Positions 17,176 to 26,388 of a stretch of DNA of 37,306 bases are shown here, piece by piece. The stretch is from Actinomycetes bacterium (GTDB taxonomy: Bacteria; Actinomycetota; Actinomycetes; Actinomycetales; Microbacteriaceae), in assembly GCA_023450335.1 (NCBI GenBank), contig JAEXHA010000164.1:1-37306 (forward strand), given 5' to 3'. Made by a program: the position numbers and the translations under genes. Within the stretch, counting starts at the first letter, position 1, and the number at the start of each line of letters is the position of its first letter. Below the pieces are notes generated by a model. The model saw only the letters and a program-made list of their open reading frames with translations, ran no database searches and had not been told where the DNA came from.

Positions 17176-19278
17176 TTAGGGGGCTGTGCGCTGTGAATCC
17201 GCTGGTGCCGACGGCGTTGCCCCCTCCGCGTCGTCGGCCTGTCGGATGAAGACGGGCCGCGCGCTCACCGAGACCCGGACGACGCCCTCCGTGGGCGCGA
17301 CGGTCGTGGTCGCTCCGTTCATGGCGACCACCGTGACCGGGACGGAGCTGGGGATGACGGCCTCCGCCGGCCCCTTGGGTGCCCACACCACTCGGGTCGA
17401 CTCCTCCTCGGTTCCGAACCGGTACGAGAGGACCCCCTCGGCGACGGACTCGCTGTCGAGGTACGCGCGACCGTCCAGTTGCGCGATCATCAGCGCCTGG
17501 GCATAGCCCACCGGCTTCGGCTGGAGCGCTGCCACGCCGGGCTTCTTCTGGTCGTACATGCCGAAGTTGCCCTCGTGCTCGGCCGGGTCGGGGCTGTCAT
17601 TGATGAGGTCATACCAGAAGAACTTCTCCACACCCTTGCCGAAGGAGGTGATGGACGTCCGCACGAGGTAGTCCGCCTGTGCGGTGAACGAGCGTCCGCC
17701 CGTCTTCGATGAAGTGCCGAGTTCAGTGATCCAGATCGGACGGACGTCACCGGCATGCTCCTGCATGCTGGTCACGGCTCGATCGATGACGCCGGCCAGC
17801 GATTCGGGGTTGGAGCTGACTTCGTAGGGGTGGAAACTGATCGCGTCGGCGTACTGGAGGCCGCCGCCCTGCCACAGTCCGTCGAACCAATCGGCATCGT
17901 AGCGAGCGGTGGAGCCTGCGATGAGCGGCACGTCCGCATCGACTTTTCGCACTTCCTTCTCGACGACGCTCAACAGAGGCAGGTAACACCTCGGGTGGGT
18001 CCCGCACGCAGTGTCGTTGAATCGTTCCTGGTTGAACTCGTTGAACACTTCCAGACCCACGAGATCGAATCGCTCAGCCACGGCAGCCGCGTACTTCCCA
18101 TAGGCAGCCACGGCCGTGGGCGTCTCGGGCGCCAGCACGCTGCCGTACAGCCAGTTCCCGTAGTTGACGATCCCCAGCAGCTTGATCCCGTGCGCGTGCA
18201 GACGGGCGAACCCGTTGACGTAACGGCTGTCGAACTTGTACTGACCGCGTGTGGTCTCGTTGTTCTTCCACAGGATGTCGTTGCGGGCAAGCCCCAGCCC
18301 CAGCGACGACGCGAGGTCGGCGGAGTCGTCGTAGACGGGTCCCTCGACGTGCAGACCCACACCGAAGCGGCCGTCCGGGGCGATTGAGACGCCATCGAAG
18401 TCGATGAGCCCTACCTTGGCCGAGACGGATTTTCCGGCCGAATCGCCCAACGTGATCGTGTAGTAGCCCTGATCGAGTCCTGTCAAGGGAATCGCGTCGA
18501 TGTCATGTAGGACGTCAGCGGACCCCTCGGCGACGACGTCACCGCCGTCGTTCGACGCCTCCCAGGTTGCCGTGCCCTTGGGTAGGCGAACAGCAAGCAC
18601 CGGATTGTCCGCCGGCAGGATCAGTGACCGGTTCAGGATGACGTCGTCGGCGTCGACCGTTTCGAATGACGGATTGGGGACCAGGTTGTCGCCGCCGCCG
18701 GCGGGAACGAGCGAGACATCGTCCACGCCCAAGCCTGAAACCGGGCCATCCAGCACGATCCGCACGGAAACTTCAGACGCATCGGCCGGCGCCACGACGG
18801 TGGCGCTCACCTCCGCCCAGGCGGCACTGAGCTCGGGGACGTCGACCGGGGTGTCTCCCACCATCACGGTTGCCGTCACCTCGGCCGGGAGCGCGGAAAG
18901 CGCCCGCAGCTGAACGGTGAAGTCGTACGCCTCACCCGCTTCGACCGGCGCCTTCGTCTCGAGCGCGATGGTCTGTCCGTCGACGACCGGCGCGTCGATG
19001 TACGCGGCGACAGACCCCGTCGCCGCGTCGCCGACCTGAGGCAGCACGCGGGCGACCGTTGTGGTCGGCGCCTGAGCCCAATGCGCGATGTCACCGAAAG
19101 CCGGGACAGAGACGGGCATGTCGACCGGGACCGGCGTGGGCGTCGGCGTGGCACCGACGTGGGCCTCGGTGGTCGGCTGCGTCGCGGGTGTGCTCGTGAC
19201 CACCAGCGCGATGGTCACCGCCGCCGCAACCACGACGGCGGCGCCCGCCGTCATCCATTGCCACTTCCGAATGCGCAC
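17176..19278 (-). CDS. Membrane-anchored clan GH-A glycoside hydrolase (PslG/GH39-like)
   Basis: Predicted glycan hydrolase outside the cell. The 700-aa product has an N-terminal anchor or signal helix (about residues 9-28), a Thr/Pro linker, two beta-rich domains (a carbohydrate-binding-like one ending with NLVPNPSFE near 198-206) and a TIM barrel at about 305-600. The clan GH-A acid/base is E414 in VFNEFNQ and the nucleophile is E519 in WITELGTSS; the SFHPYE segment lies between. PslG, a GH39 enzyme of the Pseudomonas Psl locus, has a similar place in a polysaccharide cluster. GTG 19278 was chosen for its AGGGGG site; a further GTG at 19344 lacks one. The substrate is unknown. Confidence 0.83.
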   Translation of the reverse strand: MRIRKWQWMTAGAAVVVAAAVTIALVVTSTPATQPTTEAHVGATPTPTPVPVDMPVSVPAFGDIAHWAQAPTTTVARVLPQVGDAATGSVAAYIDAPVVDGQTIALETKAPVEAGEAYDFTVQLRALSALPAEVTATVMVGDTPVDVPELSAAWAEVSATVVAPADASEVSVRIVLDGPVSGLGVDDVSLVPAGGGDNLVPNPSFETVDADDVILNRSLILPADNPVLAVRLPKGTATWEASNDGGDVVAEGSADVLHDIDAIPLTGLDQGYYTITLGDSAGKSVSAKVGLIDFDGVSIAPDGRFGVGLHVEGPVYDDSADLASSLGLGLARNDILWKNNETTRGQYKFDSRYVNGFARLHAHGIKLLGIVNYGNWLYGSVLAPETPTAVAAYGKYAAAVAERFDLVGLEVFNEFNQERFNDTACGTHPRCYLPLLSVVEKEVRKVDADVPLIAGSTARYDADWFDGLWQGGGLQYADAISFHPYEVSSNPESLAGVIDRAVTSMQEHAGDVRPIWITELGTSSKTGGRSFTAQADYLVRTSITSFGKGVEKFFWYDLINDSPDPAEHEGNFGMYDQKKPGVAALQPKPVGYAQALMIAQLDGRAYLDSESVAEGVLSYRFGTEEESTRVVWAPKGPAEAVIPSSVPVTVVAMNGATTTVAPTEGVVRVSVSARPVFIRQADDAEGATPSAPADSQRTAP

Positions 19279-19340
19279 GTCGGCCCCCTGTTGTCCTCGA
19301 AGTCCGCTACATCCTTGCAGACCAACCTGGTCGGCAGAGA

Positions 19341-19357
19341 CCACGGCAGCGCCGTGG
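19341..19357. promoter_or_regulatory. Palindrome in the divergent promoter region
   Basis: A perfect 7-bp palindrome with a 3-base centre (CCACGGC AGC GCCGTGG) lies between the minus-strand hydrolase gene and the plus-strand acyltransferase gene. It is well placed for a dimeric regulator acting on both directions. No regulator gene is in the window. Confidence 0.35.
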
Positions 19358-19398
19358 GGCGGTACACCGCGTGGTCAGCACACCGATGGCTGGCGCCG

Positions 19399-19411
19399 TA
19401 GACTCGCGTGG
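19399..19411 (+). promoter_or_regulatory. -10 element for leaderless acyltransferase mRNA
   Basis: TAGACT at 19399-19404 ends six bases before the GTG at 19411, where transcription is expected to begin. No ribosome binding site precedes the start codon. This is the pattern of leaderless actinobacterial genes. No convincing -35 hexamer is visible. Confidence 0.55.
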
Positions 19412-21519
19412 TGATCGAGCTCACCGGCGCCAAAGGCGACTCCGCCCGCACGCCATCCGTCGCGCCGTCGGTCGCCCCGCGCCACCCGGTCCGCGCCGAC
19501 GTCCAGGGCCTGCGCGCGATCGCCGTCGCCTCAGTGGTCGTGTTCCACTTCTGGCCATCGCTGCTGCCGGGTGGATTCATCGGGGTGGACATCTTCTTCG
19601 TGGTCTCCGGCTTCCTCATCACGGGCCAGATTCTGCGTGATGTCGACCGTTATCGACCGATGACGTTCGCGGCGCGGTTCTGGGCCGCGCGCGTCCGCCG
19701 CATCATGCCCGCCGCCCTGTTCGTGCTCGGTGTGGTCCTGGTCGCGTCGTGGTTGATCCTGCCGGCCTCCCAGTGGCCTGAGATCGGCCAGCATGTGCTG
19801 GCCTCGGCCTTGTCGGTCGAGAACTGGCAGCTCTCCTTCGACGCAGTGGACTACGGCGCGGAGGGTGCGGCGCCGAGCCCGGTCCAGCATTACTGGTCAC
19901 TGTCGGTCGAAGAGCAGTTCTACGTCGTCTGGCCGATCCTCCTGCTGGCGGCGACCCTGCTGGCGAAGCGCTTCGGGCACCTCGGACGTCTGAGCCGGCG
20001 CGGCTTGGTCGGCGTCGTCATGGGCGTGGTGTTCGTGGCGAGCCTCTGGTTCTCGATCGCCTTCACCTCGAGCAGCCCGGGTGCCGCCTACTTCGTCACT
20101 CCCACTCGGATGTGGCAACTGGCCGCCGGTGGCCTGCTGGCGCTCATCGCGATCCGCGGCATCCGGGTGGCCCCGTGGATCGGCGTGGGCCTCATCGGCA
20201 TCGGATTCATCTTCCTCGATGTCGAAATGCCCTACCCGGGGATCGCTGCCGCCTTGCCCACGCTCGGCACCTGTCTGGTGTTGCTGGGTGCGCCGGACGG
20301 ACGATTCTCGTTCGACCGCGTCGTCAGCGCCGGCCCCATCCAGCACATCGGTGACATTTCCTACTCGGTCTACCTGTGGCACTGGCCGCTCATCGTCCTG
20401 GCCCCCATCGCCCTGGGCCACCCGTTGAGTGTCCTGGAGGCTCTCGGGCTGATGGCGATCACCCTCGTGCTCTCGGAGTTGAGCTACCACTTGATCGAGC
20501 AGCCGTTCCGGCGCGGGTGGCTGCTGCGAAGCTCGGGTCGCGGCCTGACCCTCGGCCTGGTGGCGATCCTGATCATCGTCGCGGGCGCGGTCAGGTTCGA
20601 CGCGGCCGGCGACGCGAGGATCGAGGCCGCAGCCGCCGAGTTCCAGAGCGAGGTCGTGGCCGCGGACGAGTGCTTCGGTGCCGCAGCCCTCGACAACGAC
20701 TGCGAGGACCCCTTCGCCCCAGTCAGTGCAGCAGCGGCGCTGGCAGGCAACAACGACCTGCCCATCGCATCCCGCAAGCCACGCTGCTCCGACTCGAATG
20801 GCCCCTTCACCGAGACGATCTGCCAGTACGGAGACCCGGACGGCCCGCGCACCGTGCTGCTGTGGGGCAACTCGCATGCTTCAGCATGGAGCGACGCGTT
20901 CGCTGTTGCCGCGGAACGCCTCAAATGGAATGTCATCGTGGCGTCACGCTCGGGCTGCCCGGCGACCCTCTCCGCGGACCCCGACAACGAGATGCGCAAG
21001 ACTTCCGAGGAGGATCGGGACGGCTGTGCTCAGCGCAACGAATGGGTCGTCTCGACCCTCGCACCGCAGGCCGATGTGGTGGTGATGTCGGACATGCGGG
21101 CCGGTTACGCGGACGGTGCGCGAAGCGTCGACGGGTTCGTCGCGGCGATTGAAAGAGTTCGTGCCACGGGAGCCGAGGTGATCTGGCTCGGCGACGTGCC
21201 ATTGACCGACGGCGTCAAGACTCGTCGGGACGGCCCGGAATGCCTCGAGCTGAACGGACAGTGTTCCAACCCGGTGAGCAGGGCACTCCTGGCGAGCGAT
21301 GTCACCGATCAGGTCGCCGATCGCGTTCCGGATCTGCTCACGATCGATCCCGCACCCCGGTTCTGTGATGACGATCGGTGCTACTCGGCCGTCGGAGGGG
21401 TATCGGTGTATTTCGATGGGCTTCACCTCAGCGGCACGTACTCGCGCACGCTCGGCCCCTGGCTCGCCCGTGAGCTGAAGGCGTGCGTCCAGGGCGCGAA
21501 CTCGTGTCCCGCCCGGTAG
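19411..21519 (+). CDS. Acyltransferase-3 / SGNH fusion O-acyltransferase (OafA-like)
   Basis: Membrane enzyme that adds acetyl or other acyl groups to surface sugars. The 702-aa product has an acyltransferase-3 domain (about residues 25-365) with some ten membrane helices, R29-ADVQGLRAIAV and the conserved H46 (VVFHFWP), GVDIFFVVSGFLI, WSLSVEEQFY, WHWP and HLIEQPFRR. A further helix (about 378-393) leads to an outside SGNH domain with GNSHA (486-490, nucleophile S488) and the Asp/His pair in FDGLHLS (D669, H672). Canonical GDSH is GNSH here. Two adjacent GTGs occur; 19411 fits the leaderless promoter. It heads a plus-strand unit of three genes. Confidence 0.9.
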   Translation: MIELTGAKGDSARTPSVAPSVAPRHPVRADVQGLRAIAVASVVVFHFWPSLLPGGFIGVDIFFVVSGFLITGQILRDVDRYRPMTFAARFWAARVRRIMPAALFVLGVVLVASWLILPASQWPEIGQHVLASALSVENWQLSFDAVDYGAEGAAPSPVQHYWSLSVEEQFYVVWPILLLAATLLAKRFGHLGRLSRRGLVGVVMGVVFVASLWFSIAFTSSSPGAAYFVTPTRMWQLAAGGLLALIAIRGIRVAPWIGVGLIGIGFIFLDVEMPYPGIAAALPTLGTCLVLLGAPDGRFSFDRVVSAGPIQHIGDISYSVYLWHWPLIVLAPIALGHPLSVLEALGLMAITLVLSELSYHLIEQPFRRGWLLRSSGRGLTLGLVAILIIVAGAVRFDAAGDARIEAAAAEFQSEVVAADECFGAAALDNDCEDPFAPVSAAAALAGNNDLPIASRKPRCSDSNGPFTETICQYGDPDGPRTVLLWGNSHASAWSDAFAVAAERLKWNVIVASRSGCPATLSADPDNEMRKTSEEDRDGCAQRNEWVVSTLAPQADVVVMSDMRAGYADGARSVDGFVAAIERVRATGAEVIWLGDVPLTDGVKTRRDGPECLELNGQCSNPVSRALLASDVTDQVADRVPDLLTIDPAPRFCDDDRCYSAVGGVSVYFDGLHLSGTYSRTLGPWLARELKACVQGANSCPAR

Positions 21520-21570
21520 GCCGCGTGTCGGCCGACTAGGCTTTCGCCCAGGCCCGTGTCGTGAGGAATC

Positions 21571-22362
21571 ATGCCCCATATCGTGCATTGGAACCCGCGT
21601 ACCGCACTCGGTACAGGTCGGCTGTCGACACGGGTGAAGGTGGGCCGCCGCATCAACAATTTCGGCGACCTGCTCGGGCCGCTCATCGTTGAGCGGGTCC
21701 GTCAGCATCTCGGTCTGGGTCGCGAACGATCACGGCGGCAACGCCTGCTCACCGTCGGGTCGATCATGCATTTCGGCCGCGACGGCGACGTTGTGTGGGG
21801 GACGGGGGTCAACGGAAAGGTTCCGCGAGACCATTACCCGGACCTCGACATCCGAGCCGTCCGCGGCCCGTTGTCGGCGGAGCAACTGCAACGCGCAGGC
21901 GTTGACACTCCGGGGGTCTTCGGAGACCCGGCGTTGCTCTTGCCACTCCTCTGGGATGACACCGAATGGGGTATTCGTCGGGGGACGGGCGGCACGGTTC
22001 TGGTGCCCAATCTCCACGACCGAGAGGATTTCCCGTCCGAGGCACTGGACCCCCGTTCCGATCTGACCTCATGCATCCGGGCGATCGCGTCGGCTGATCT
22101 CGTCGTCTCGAGTTCGCTGCATGGCATCGCCGTGGCCGAGGCCTACGGAGTACCTGCAGTGCTCGTGGCTTCACGGCGTGAGCCCGCGTTCAAGTACGAG
22201 GACTACTACCTCGGCACCGGCCGTCAACTGCCCCCGGCCGCACGCACATGGCGCGAGGCGACTACCGCCTCTCCGGCACCGCCGATCTCGCACTGGCGCG
22301 CAGAGTCCCTGCTTGCGGCCTTTCCGTCCGATCTGTGGGCGGCGCGCTCGGCGGCGGACTAG
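21571..22362 (+). CDS. Stand-alone polysaccharide pyruvyl transferase family protein
   Basis: Family PF04230-like enzyme; characterised members transfer a pyruvate ketal from phosphoenolpyruvate to a sugar of a surface glycan. The 263-aa product has the N-terminal NNFGDLLGP (residues 29-37), GDVVWGTGVNG (72-82), DIRAVRGPLS, GDPALLLPLL and the C-terminal SSLHGIAVAEAYGVPAV (181-197), followed by KYEDYYLGTGR. Both hallmark sites (FGD and SLHG with H184) are intact. ATG 21571 has GAGGA four bases upstream, and a TAGGCT at 21537-21542 could be its own -10. The stop overlaps the next gene's ribosome binding site, so the genes are coupled. Acceptor sugar unknown. Confidence 0.85.
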   Translation: MPHIVHWNPRTALGTGRLSTRVKVGRRINNFGDLLGPLIVERVRQHLGLGRERSRRQRLLTVGSIMHFGRDGDVVWGTGVNGKVPRDHYPDLDIRAVRGPLSAEQLQRAGVDTPGVFGDPALLLPLLWDDTEWGIRRGTGGTVLVPNLHDREDFPSEALDPRSDLTSCIRAIASADLVVSSSLHGIAVAEAYGVPAVLVASRREPAFKYEDYYLGTGRQLPPAARTWREATTASPAPPISHWRAESLLAAFPSDLWAARSAAD

Positions 22363-22372
22363 GAGACACCTC

Positions 22373-23422
22373 GTGCGCATCGTCTTTCTCAGCCACACCG
22401 ACCCGTTCGGACCGTTTCGCGTCGGCAGTCATCATCTCTCCCGCGAGTTGGCCCGCCTGGGCCACGAGGTCGTGCACCTATCGACGCCGGTGTCGCTCGC
22501 GCATCTGGTCACGGGCCGTGTGCGATGGGCGAGGCTCGCGCAGACTCCTCCGCATTCCTTCGTCGACGGCGTCAGGATGATCGTGCCGAGAACGCTTCTT
22601 CCGGCCGGCCTCGGAGCGTTCAGCGTCTCCCGAGAATTGCGCCGGCGTGGATTGACGGACATCGACCTGGCCCTCATCGATCAGCCGCTGCTGTGGTCGC
22701 GCTCGGCCGCCACGATCGCGCAGACGTTCATCTACCGCCCGACCGATGAGTATCCCTCGGGGATCAAGGCCCGTCGCCAGGCCGCCATCCTCCAGGTGGC
22801 GGATGCCGTCGTCGCCACCTCGCACAGGGTCCTCGAGGCGCTGGGCGATACGGGACTTCCCGCGCTCGTGATCGAGAACGGTGTCGATGTGGAGCACTTC
22901 CCACCCCGCAGCGAGTCCCCCCGGCCCGCGACCTGCGTGTACGTCGGAGCGTTCGACAGCAGATTCGACTGGGACCAAGTGCGCAGATGGGCGGAGGAGT
23001 CCCCAGCATGGCGATTCCGGATGATCGGACCGCTCGGAGCTTCCCCCACCGCACTGCCCGACAACATCGAGCTCTTCGGTCCCGCCGACTACGATGACCT
23101 CCCCCGGCTGCTCGCAGACGCGAGAATCGGGCTCCTGCCACTGTCCTCGGATGCGCTGAACCGGGGCCGCAGCCCGATGAAGCTCTACGAGTACCTGTCG
23201 AGTGGGCTTCAGGTCGTCTCCCGTGAGACTGCGGGGATCCGCACCGCTCTCGACGTCGGAATACACACGTACACCGACCCGGTCAGTGCCAGCGAAGCAC
23301 TCCGCGCGTCGATGGACGCGCCCACTCCCAACATCGCGGGCGCCACCCACGCCGCGTCACAGTCGTGGAAGATCAAAGCTCGCGCCCTCGTGGAGTTCGC
23401 CCGCTCGGTTCCCGTCAGCTGA
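22373..23422 (+). CDS. GT-B glycosyltransferase (GumK/GT4-like)
   Basis: Cytosolic glycosyltransferase that adds a sugar to the lipid-linked repeat unit. The 349-aa product has two Rossmann-type halves: the N-terminal begins MRIVFLSHTDPFGPFRVGSH and the C-terminal contains ATCVYVGAFDSRFDWDQ (187-203) and the donor-site stretch RSPMKLYEYLSSGLQVVSRE (266-285). The last stretch resembles GumK and related enzymes. It starts at GTG 22373 with AGGAG seven bases before it; a longer frame reaching 22121 lies inside the previous gene and was rejected. It ends in an 8-base overlap with the convergent gene on the other strand. Confidence 0.85.
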   Translation: MRIVFLSHTDPFGPFRVGSHHLSRELARLGHEVVHLSTPVSLAHLVTGRVRWARLAQTPPHSFVDGVRMIVPRTLLPAGLGAFSVSRELRRRGLTDIDLALIDQPLLWSRSAATIAQTFIYRPTDEYPSGIKARRQAAILQVADAVVATSHRVLEALGDTGLPALVIENGVDVEHFPPRSESPRPATCVYVGAFDSRFDWDQVRRWAEESPAWRFRMIGPLGASPTALPDNIELFGPADYDDLPRLLADARIGLLPLSSDALNRGRSPMKLYEYLSSGLQVVSRETAGIRTALDVGIHTYTDPVSASEALRASMDAPTPNIAGATHAASQSWKIKARALVEFARSVPVS

Positions 23423-24485
23423 CCGGCTCAGTCCGGCGCCTGCCACCTGTCAGCTGGCAGGCCGCCTCGTACGCGTCCGCGTGCAGAAGACCGATCGGAC
23501 CCCATTCGCGTCGTGACATGTCCGGACCGGCGGCATCCCGTCGCGATGACCGGACGGAGGCGATCATGCCATCCAAACGCGCGGCATCGAGCTCGTCCGG
23601 ATACGTCGCCACCCACTCCCTTCCGAACTCCTGCGCCAGCTGCTCGGTGGCGTCATTCGAAGGCACGATGACGGGCTTTCCATACGACAGCGCAAGCAGG
23701 GCCGCACCCGAGTTGTGCAGAGCCCGGTAGGGCAGGACGACGATCTCGGCCGCCATGATCTCCGCGATCAGCGCGTCGTCGTCGACGAAACGGAGCTCCA
23801 GCCCGATCCGGGTGTCGGCGCCGGCAAGCTCTGCGAGACGCTCGGCGGTGGCGGTGTCCCTCGGCTCACCGACCACGCGAAGACCGAAGGCTTCCGTGGG
23901 AACACCGCGGAAAGCCACGATCAACTCCTCGATGCCCTTGTACGGACGGATCATCCCGAAGCTGAGCAGACGACCCGCCACTGTCGGGACGTCACTGCGC
24001 TCGCGGTACCACGTTCGGTAATGACCGTGCGGTATCAGCACGGTGCGCGTCTGGTCGGGTGTCGGCGTTGCGGGGTTGAGGACGATCCACAGCGTCGTGA
24101 GCCGGTCGAGGTGTCCGATCAATCGTGCCTGGATCTGCCCGGTCGGCTCATGTGGCTGCAGATTGTGCACGGTCCGTACGACAGCCTTCCGCTGCAGGCG
24201 CACGCGGGTCAGGAACGCGGCGAACAGAATTGCTTTGACCGCCCGCCCCCCTCGCGTCGGGTGATGGAGCGACACCTCCGGCCAATGGACGTGGAGCACA
24301 TCGAACCCATCGACCAGAAGGCCGCGCCACCGGAAGTAGCGGCTTCGGATCCGGGCGGCGGGAAGCGAATCGACCAACAACACGGCGTACGGATTATCGA
24401 CGGCGCGGCCGGTGCGTGCACTCGGATCGGCAAGCATGTGAACGACGCGGATGGCGTCACGCCGACGATCAGTCCTCTTCGTCAT
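23415..24485 (-). CDS. GT-B glycosyltransferase
   Basis: A 356-aa predicted glycosyltransferase. The N-terminal half has FDVLHVHWPEVSLHHP (residues 61-76) and VVRTVHNLQPHE (102-113). The C-terminal half has LLSFGMIRPYKGIEELI (173-189), LRVVGEPRD and VVLPYRALHNSGAALLALSYGKPVI (249-273), the donor-binding part. This fits GT-B families near GT4 acting on nucleotide sugars. The ATG at 24485 lies inside the end of the preceding gene (17-base overlap) with GAGGA upstream, so translation is coupled. It is the third gene of a three-gene minus operon. The sugar and linkage cannot be predicted. Confidence 0.85.
   Translation of the reverse strand: MTKRTDRRRDAIRVVHMLADPSARTGRAVDNPYAVLLVDSLPAARIRSRYFRWRGLLVDGFDVLHVHWPEVSLHHPTRGGRAVKAILFAAFLTRVRLQRKAVVRTVHNLQPHEPTGQIQARLIGHLDRLTTLWIVLNPATPTPDQTRTVLIPHGHYRTWYRERSDVPTVAGRLLSFGMIRPYKGIEELIVAFRGVPTEAFGLRVVGEPRDTATAERLAELAGADTRIGLELRFVDDDALIAEIMAAEIVVLPYRALHNSGAALLALSYGKPVIVPSNDATEQLAQEFGREWVATYPDELDAARLDGMIASVRSSRRDAAGPDMSRREWGPIGLLHADAYEAACQLTGGRRRTEPVS
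23438..23462 (+). terminator. Hairpin after the plus-strand glycosyltransferase
   Basis: An 8-bp inverted repeat (GCCTGCCA, 9-base loop, TGGCAGGC) lies 16 bases after the stop at 23422, inside the 3' end of the convergent gene. It lacks a T-tract. It might end the plus-strand transcript, but is weak evidence. Confidence 0.25.
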
Positions 24486-26388
24486 CGAGATCCTCGAGGC
24501 CCCGCTCCAACTCGTCTGCCATGAGCTCCGCCTGATGGTGGAGAGCCAGGTCGATCGCGCCGCCGATCTCCGTCAGTTTGGCAGACGACACCCGTTCTGC
24601 GAGCAACAGGCCTCGCCAGTCCATGCGGTCCAGCTCGACACCGGTCGGGTGCGTCCGCCAGTCGCCTTCGAGCTCCGCGCCGAGCACGTGGTCTCGGCAT
24701 TCCATGTCAATCCGCTTCGCGCGCGGGCTTCCCTCGAGAACCGTGATCGCACACGGGATGCCGTAGCTGTGGCAGATCATGGCGACGCCGAGGCTCGTCG
24801 TGACGACGCCGTCGTAACCGGCCATCGCATTTATGGAAGCCACGATCTGATCGGGCTTGCCCCCGCCGATCGGATACTCATCCATCTCAGGCGAGAGCTG
24901 GAAGGGGATCTCGGCATCAGAATGGTTCCGTATGAATGCCAAACGGCCGTTCGATGCGGCCGTGCTGAGGCGCAGCACCCGACGGATGAGCAACCTCGGG
25001 TCGCCGAAAGTGTCGACGTCCGGTCCGCCGTCCCGGCGCACGGCCCGACTCGAGAGCGGACCGCGCAGGGAGACAATGTGCGCGTCGGGATTGACCCGCG
25101 CTTCCAGCTTGGAGATACCTGTACCGACGGCGACGGAGTTCGGACGGAGGTGAGAGACCAATGACCCCCCGAGGACGATGTGCGGCGGGCCGTCGACCGC
25201 GGCGGTCAGCGATACGAAACGCACAGCGCGACGGGAGACTGCGTGGAGGATGTAAGGGTTGAGCCACTCGTCGAATGAGCCGGGCATGGGCTTGGGCCAC
25301 CACGACGCGTAGACGGGGTCTGAGTTGCGCCCGGGGAGCACCGGCGGCGTCGAATAGCCGAGGAAGGCCTCGGCGCCGCGGATCGCGTCTCGTTCCCGCG
25401 TCGTGAGCTCGCCTTCCGACCACAGGCGCGACAGCGCTTGATGGTAGGCGGCGCTCTCACCACGCTGGCCCTCGATCAACACTCGGTCGATGAGGACAGC
25501 GCGCACTCTGGACTTGGCGCGCGAGATCTGTCCGGCGGCGTCGGTCGTTCCGGCGTCCTGGGCGTTGTGTGCCCGCGCGTCGGCGATCTCCCGGGCGGCC
25601 GCTGTCCGGGCAGCCAACCTACTGGCATCGCGTTCGAGACGCAGCGAGTCCCGAACAAACCTCATCAGGGGCGACCCCAGCCCGGAGACGCGGCTGAAGA
25701 AGATCCGCAGGGCAAGGGCCAGGACGATGGCCGTAGCCAGAAGGAGGGCGCCGGTGAAGGTACGCCAGACGACCAGCGCGAGGGCCAGACCGGTCGCAAT
25801 GGAGGTCGCCACGGCCGAGAACTCCGCGGAGAATACTCGCGCACGGATGGGAGCTTCGACATCCTTGATCGAGCTCTCCATCAGGTCACGTTGCACACGG
25901 ATCTGTCGCTGATACAAGATCGAGAGCTGGATCAGGACGGCGGCAAGCAGGACTGCGCATACGGCCCCCACGAAGAGGTCCAGGACGAGCAGCAGACCGA
26001 CGAGCGCGACCACCTGCACAAGCTCGGAGATCAGGGACGACACGCTGAACGCGACCGACCACGCCCAGCCGATGGTCTCGACGCCGGTCCGATCCCGTTC
26101 CGCGTTGAAGGCGCGGCGAAACAGTTGAACCCGCCAGAACTTGGTCATATGGTGCAGACCACGCGTGATCGCGAATCCGACGAAGAAGATCGCCAGCAGC
26201 CCTAGGACCGTCCCGCCCTGATCAGCGAGTTCTGTCGGTCCGTCGACCAGAAGCGTCGAGAAGATCTGCAACACCAGCAGCTCGCCGACGGGAACCGCTG
26301 CCATCAATGCAATGACGGCGATCATCAACGCCCGGATGCGCCGGTCCGGAAACTGGCGTCCGAAGGTGGCGAAGACGTCTCTGAACAT
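24469..26388 (-). CDS. ABC-exporter-like membrane domain fused to a divergent pyruvyl-transferase domain
   Basis: An unusual 639-aa fusion. Residues 1-240 contain six hydrophobic helices (about 19-44, 59-77, 115-135, 137-158, 192-208, 212-232) with spacing and sequence style of the type I ABC exporter membrane domain, but no Walker A or B ATPase follows. A charged helical linker (240-340) leads to a pyruvyl-transferase-like domain (about 350-600) with SLRGPLSSRAV and TFGDPRLL. The hallmark NFGD is SFDEW (371-375) and the SLHG site is SLGV (532-535), so the usual His is missing there. It starts directly after the preceding stop (TGAATG). It could be a non-catalytic membrane tether or sensor. 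Confidence 0.8.
   Translation of the reverse strand: MFRDVFATFGRQFPDRRIRALMIAVIALMAAVPVGELLVLQIFSTLLVDGPTELADQGGTVLGLLAIFFVGFAITRGLHHMTKFWRVQLFRRAFNAERDRTGVETIGWAWSVAFSVSSLISELVQVVALVGLLLVLDLFVGAVCAVLLAAVLIQLSILYQRQIRVQRDLMESSIKDVEAPIRARVFSAEFSAVATSIATGLALALVVWRTFTGALLLATAIVLALALRIFFSRVSGLGSPLMRFVRDSLRLERDASRLAARTAAAREIADARAHNAQDAGTTDAAGQISRAKSRVRAVLIDRVLIEGQRGESAAYHQALSRLWSEGELTTRERDAIRGAEAFLGYSTPPVLPGRNSDPVYASWWPKPMPGSFDEWLNPYILHAVSRRAVRFVSLTAAVDGPPHIVLGGSLVSHLRPNSVAVGTGISKLEARVNPDAHIVSLRGPLSSRAVRRDGGPDVDTFGDPRLLIRRVLRLSTAASNGRLAFIRNHSDAEIPFQLSPEMDEYPIGGGKPDQIVASINAMAGYDGVVTTSLGVAMICHSYGIPCAITVLEGSPRAKRIDMECRDHVLGAELEGDWRTHPTGVELDRMDWRGLLLAERVSSAKLTEIGGAIDLALHHQAELMADELERGLEDLDDEED

Noticed and set aside
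19897..20877. A 326-codon minus-strand frame opposite the acyltransferase
   Set aside because: Its translation is a Gln/Asp/Arg-rich low-complexity sequence, whereas the plus strand shows the full acyltransferase-3 motif set.
22121..22372. Upstream extension of the plus-strand glycosyltransferase frame
   Set aside because: It overlaps the preceding pyruvyl-transferase gene in another frame; GTG 22373 has a well-placed AGGAG.
24469..26388. A frameshift hiding an ABC ATPase domain after the membrane helices
   Set aside because: No Walker A, Walker B or ABC signature was found in the translated products of this stretch, and the frame continues cleanly into a recognisable family domain.
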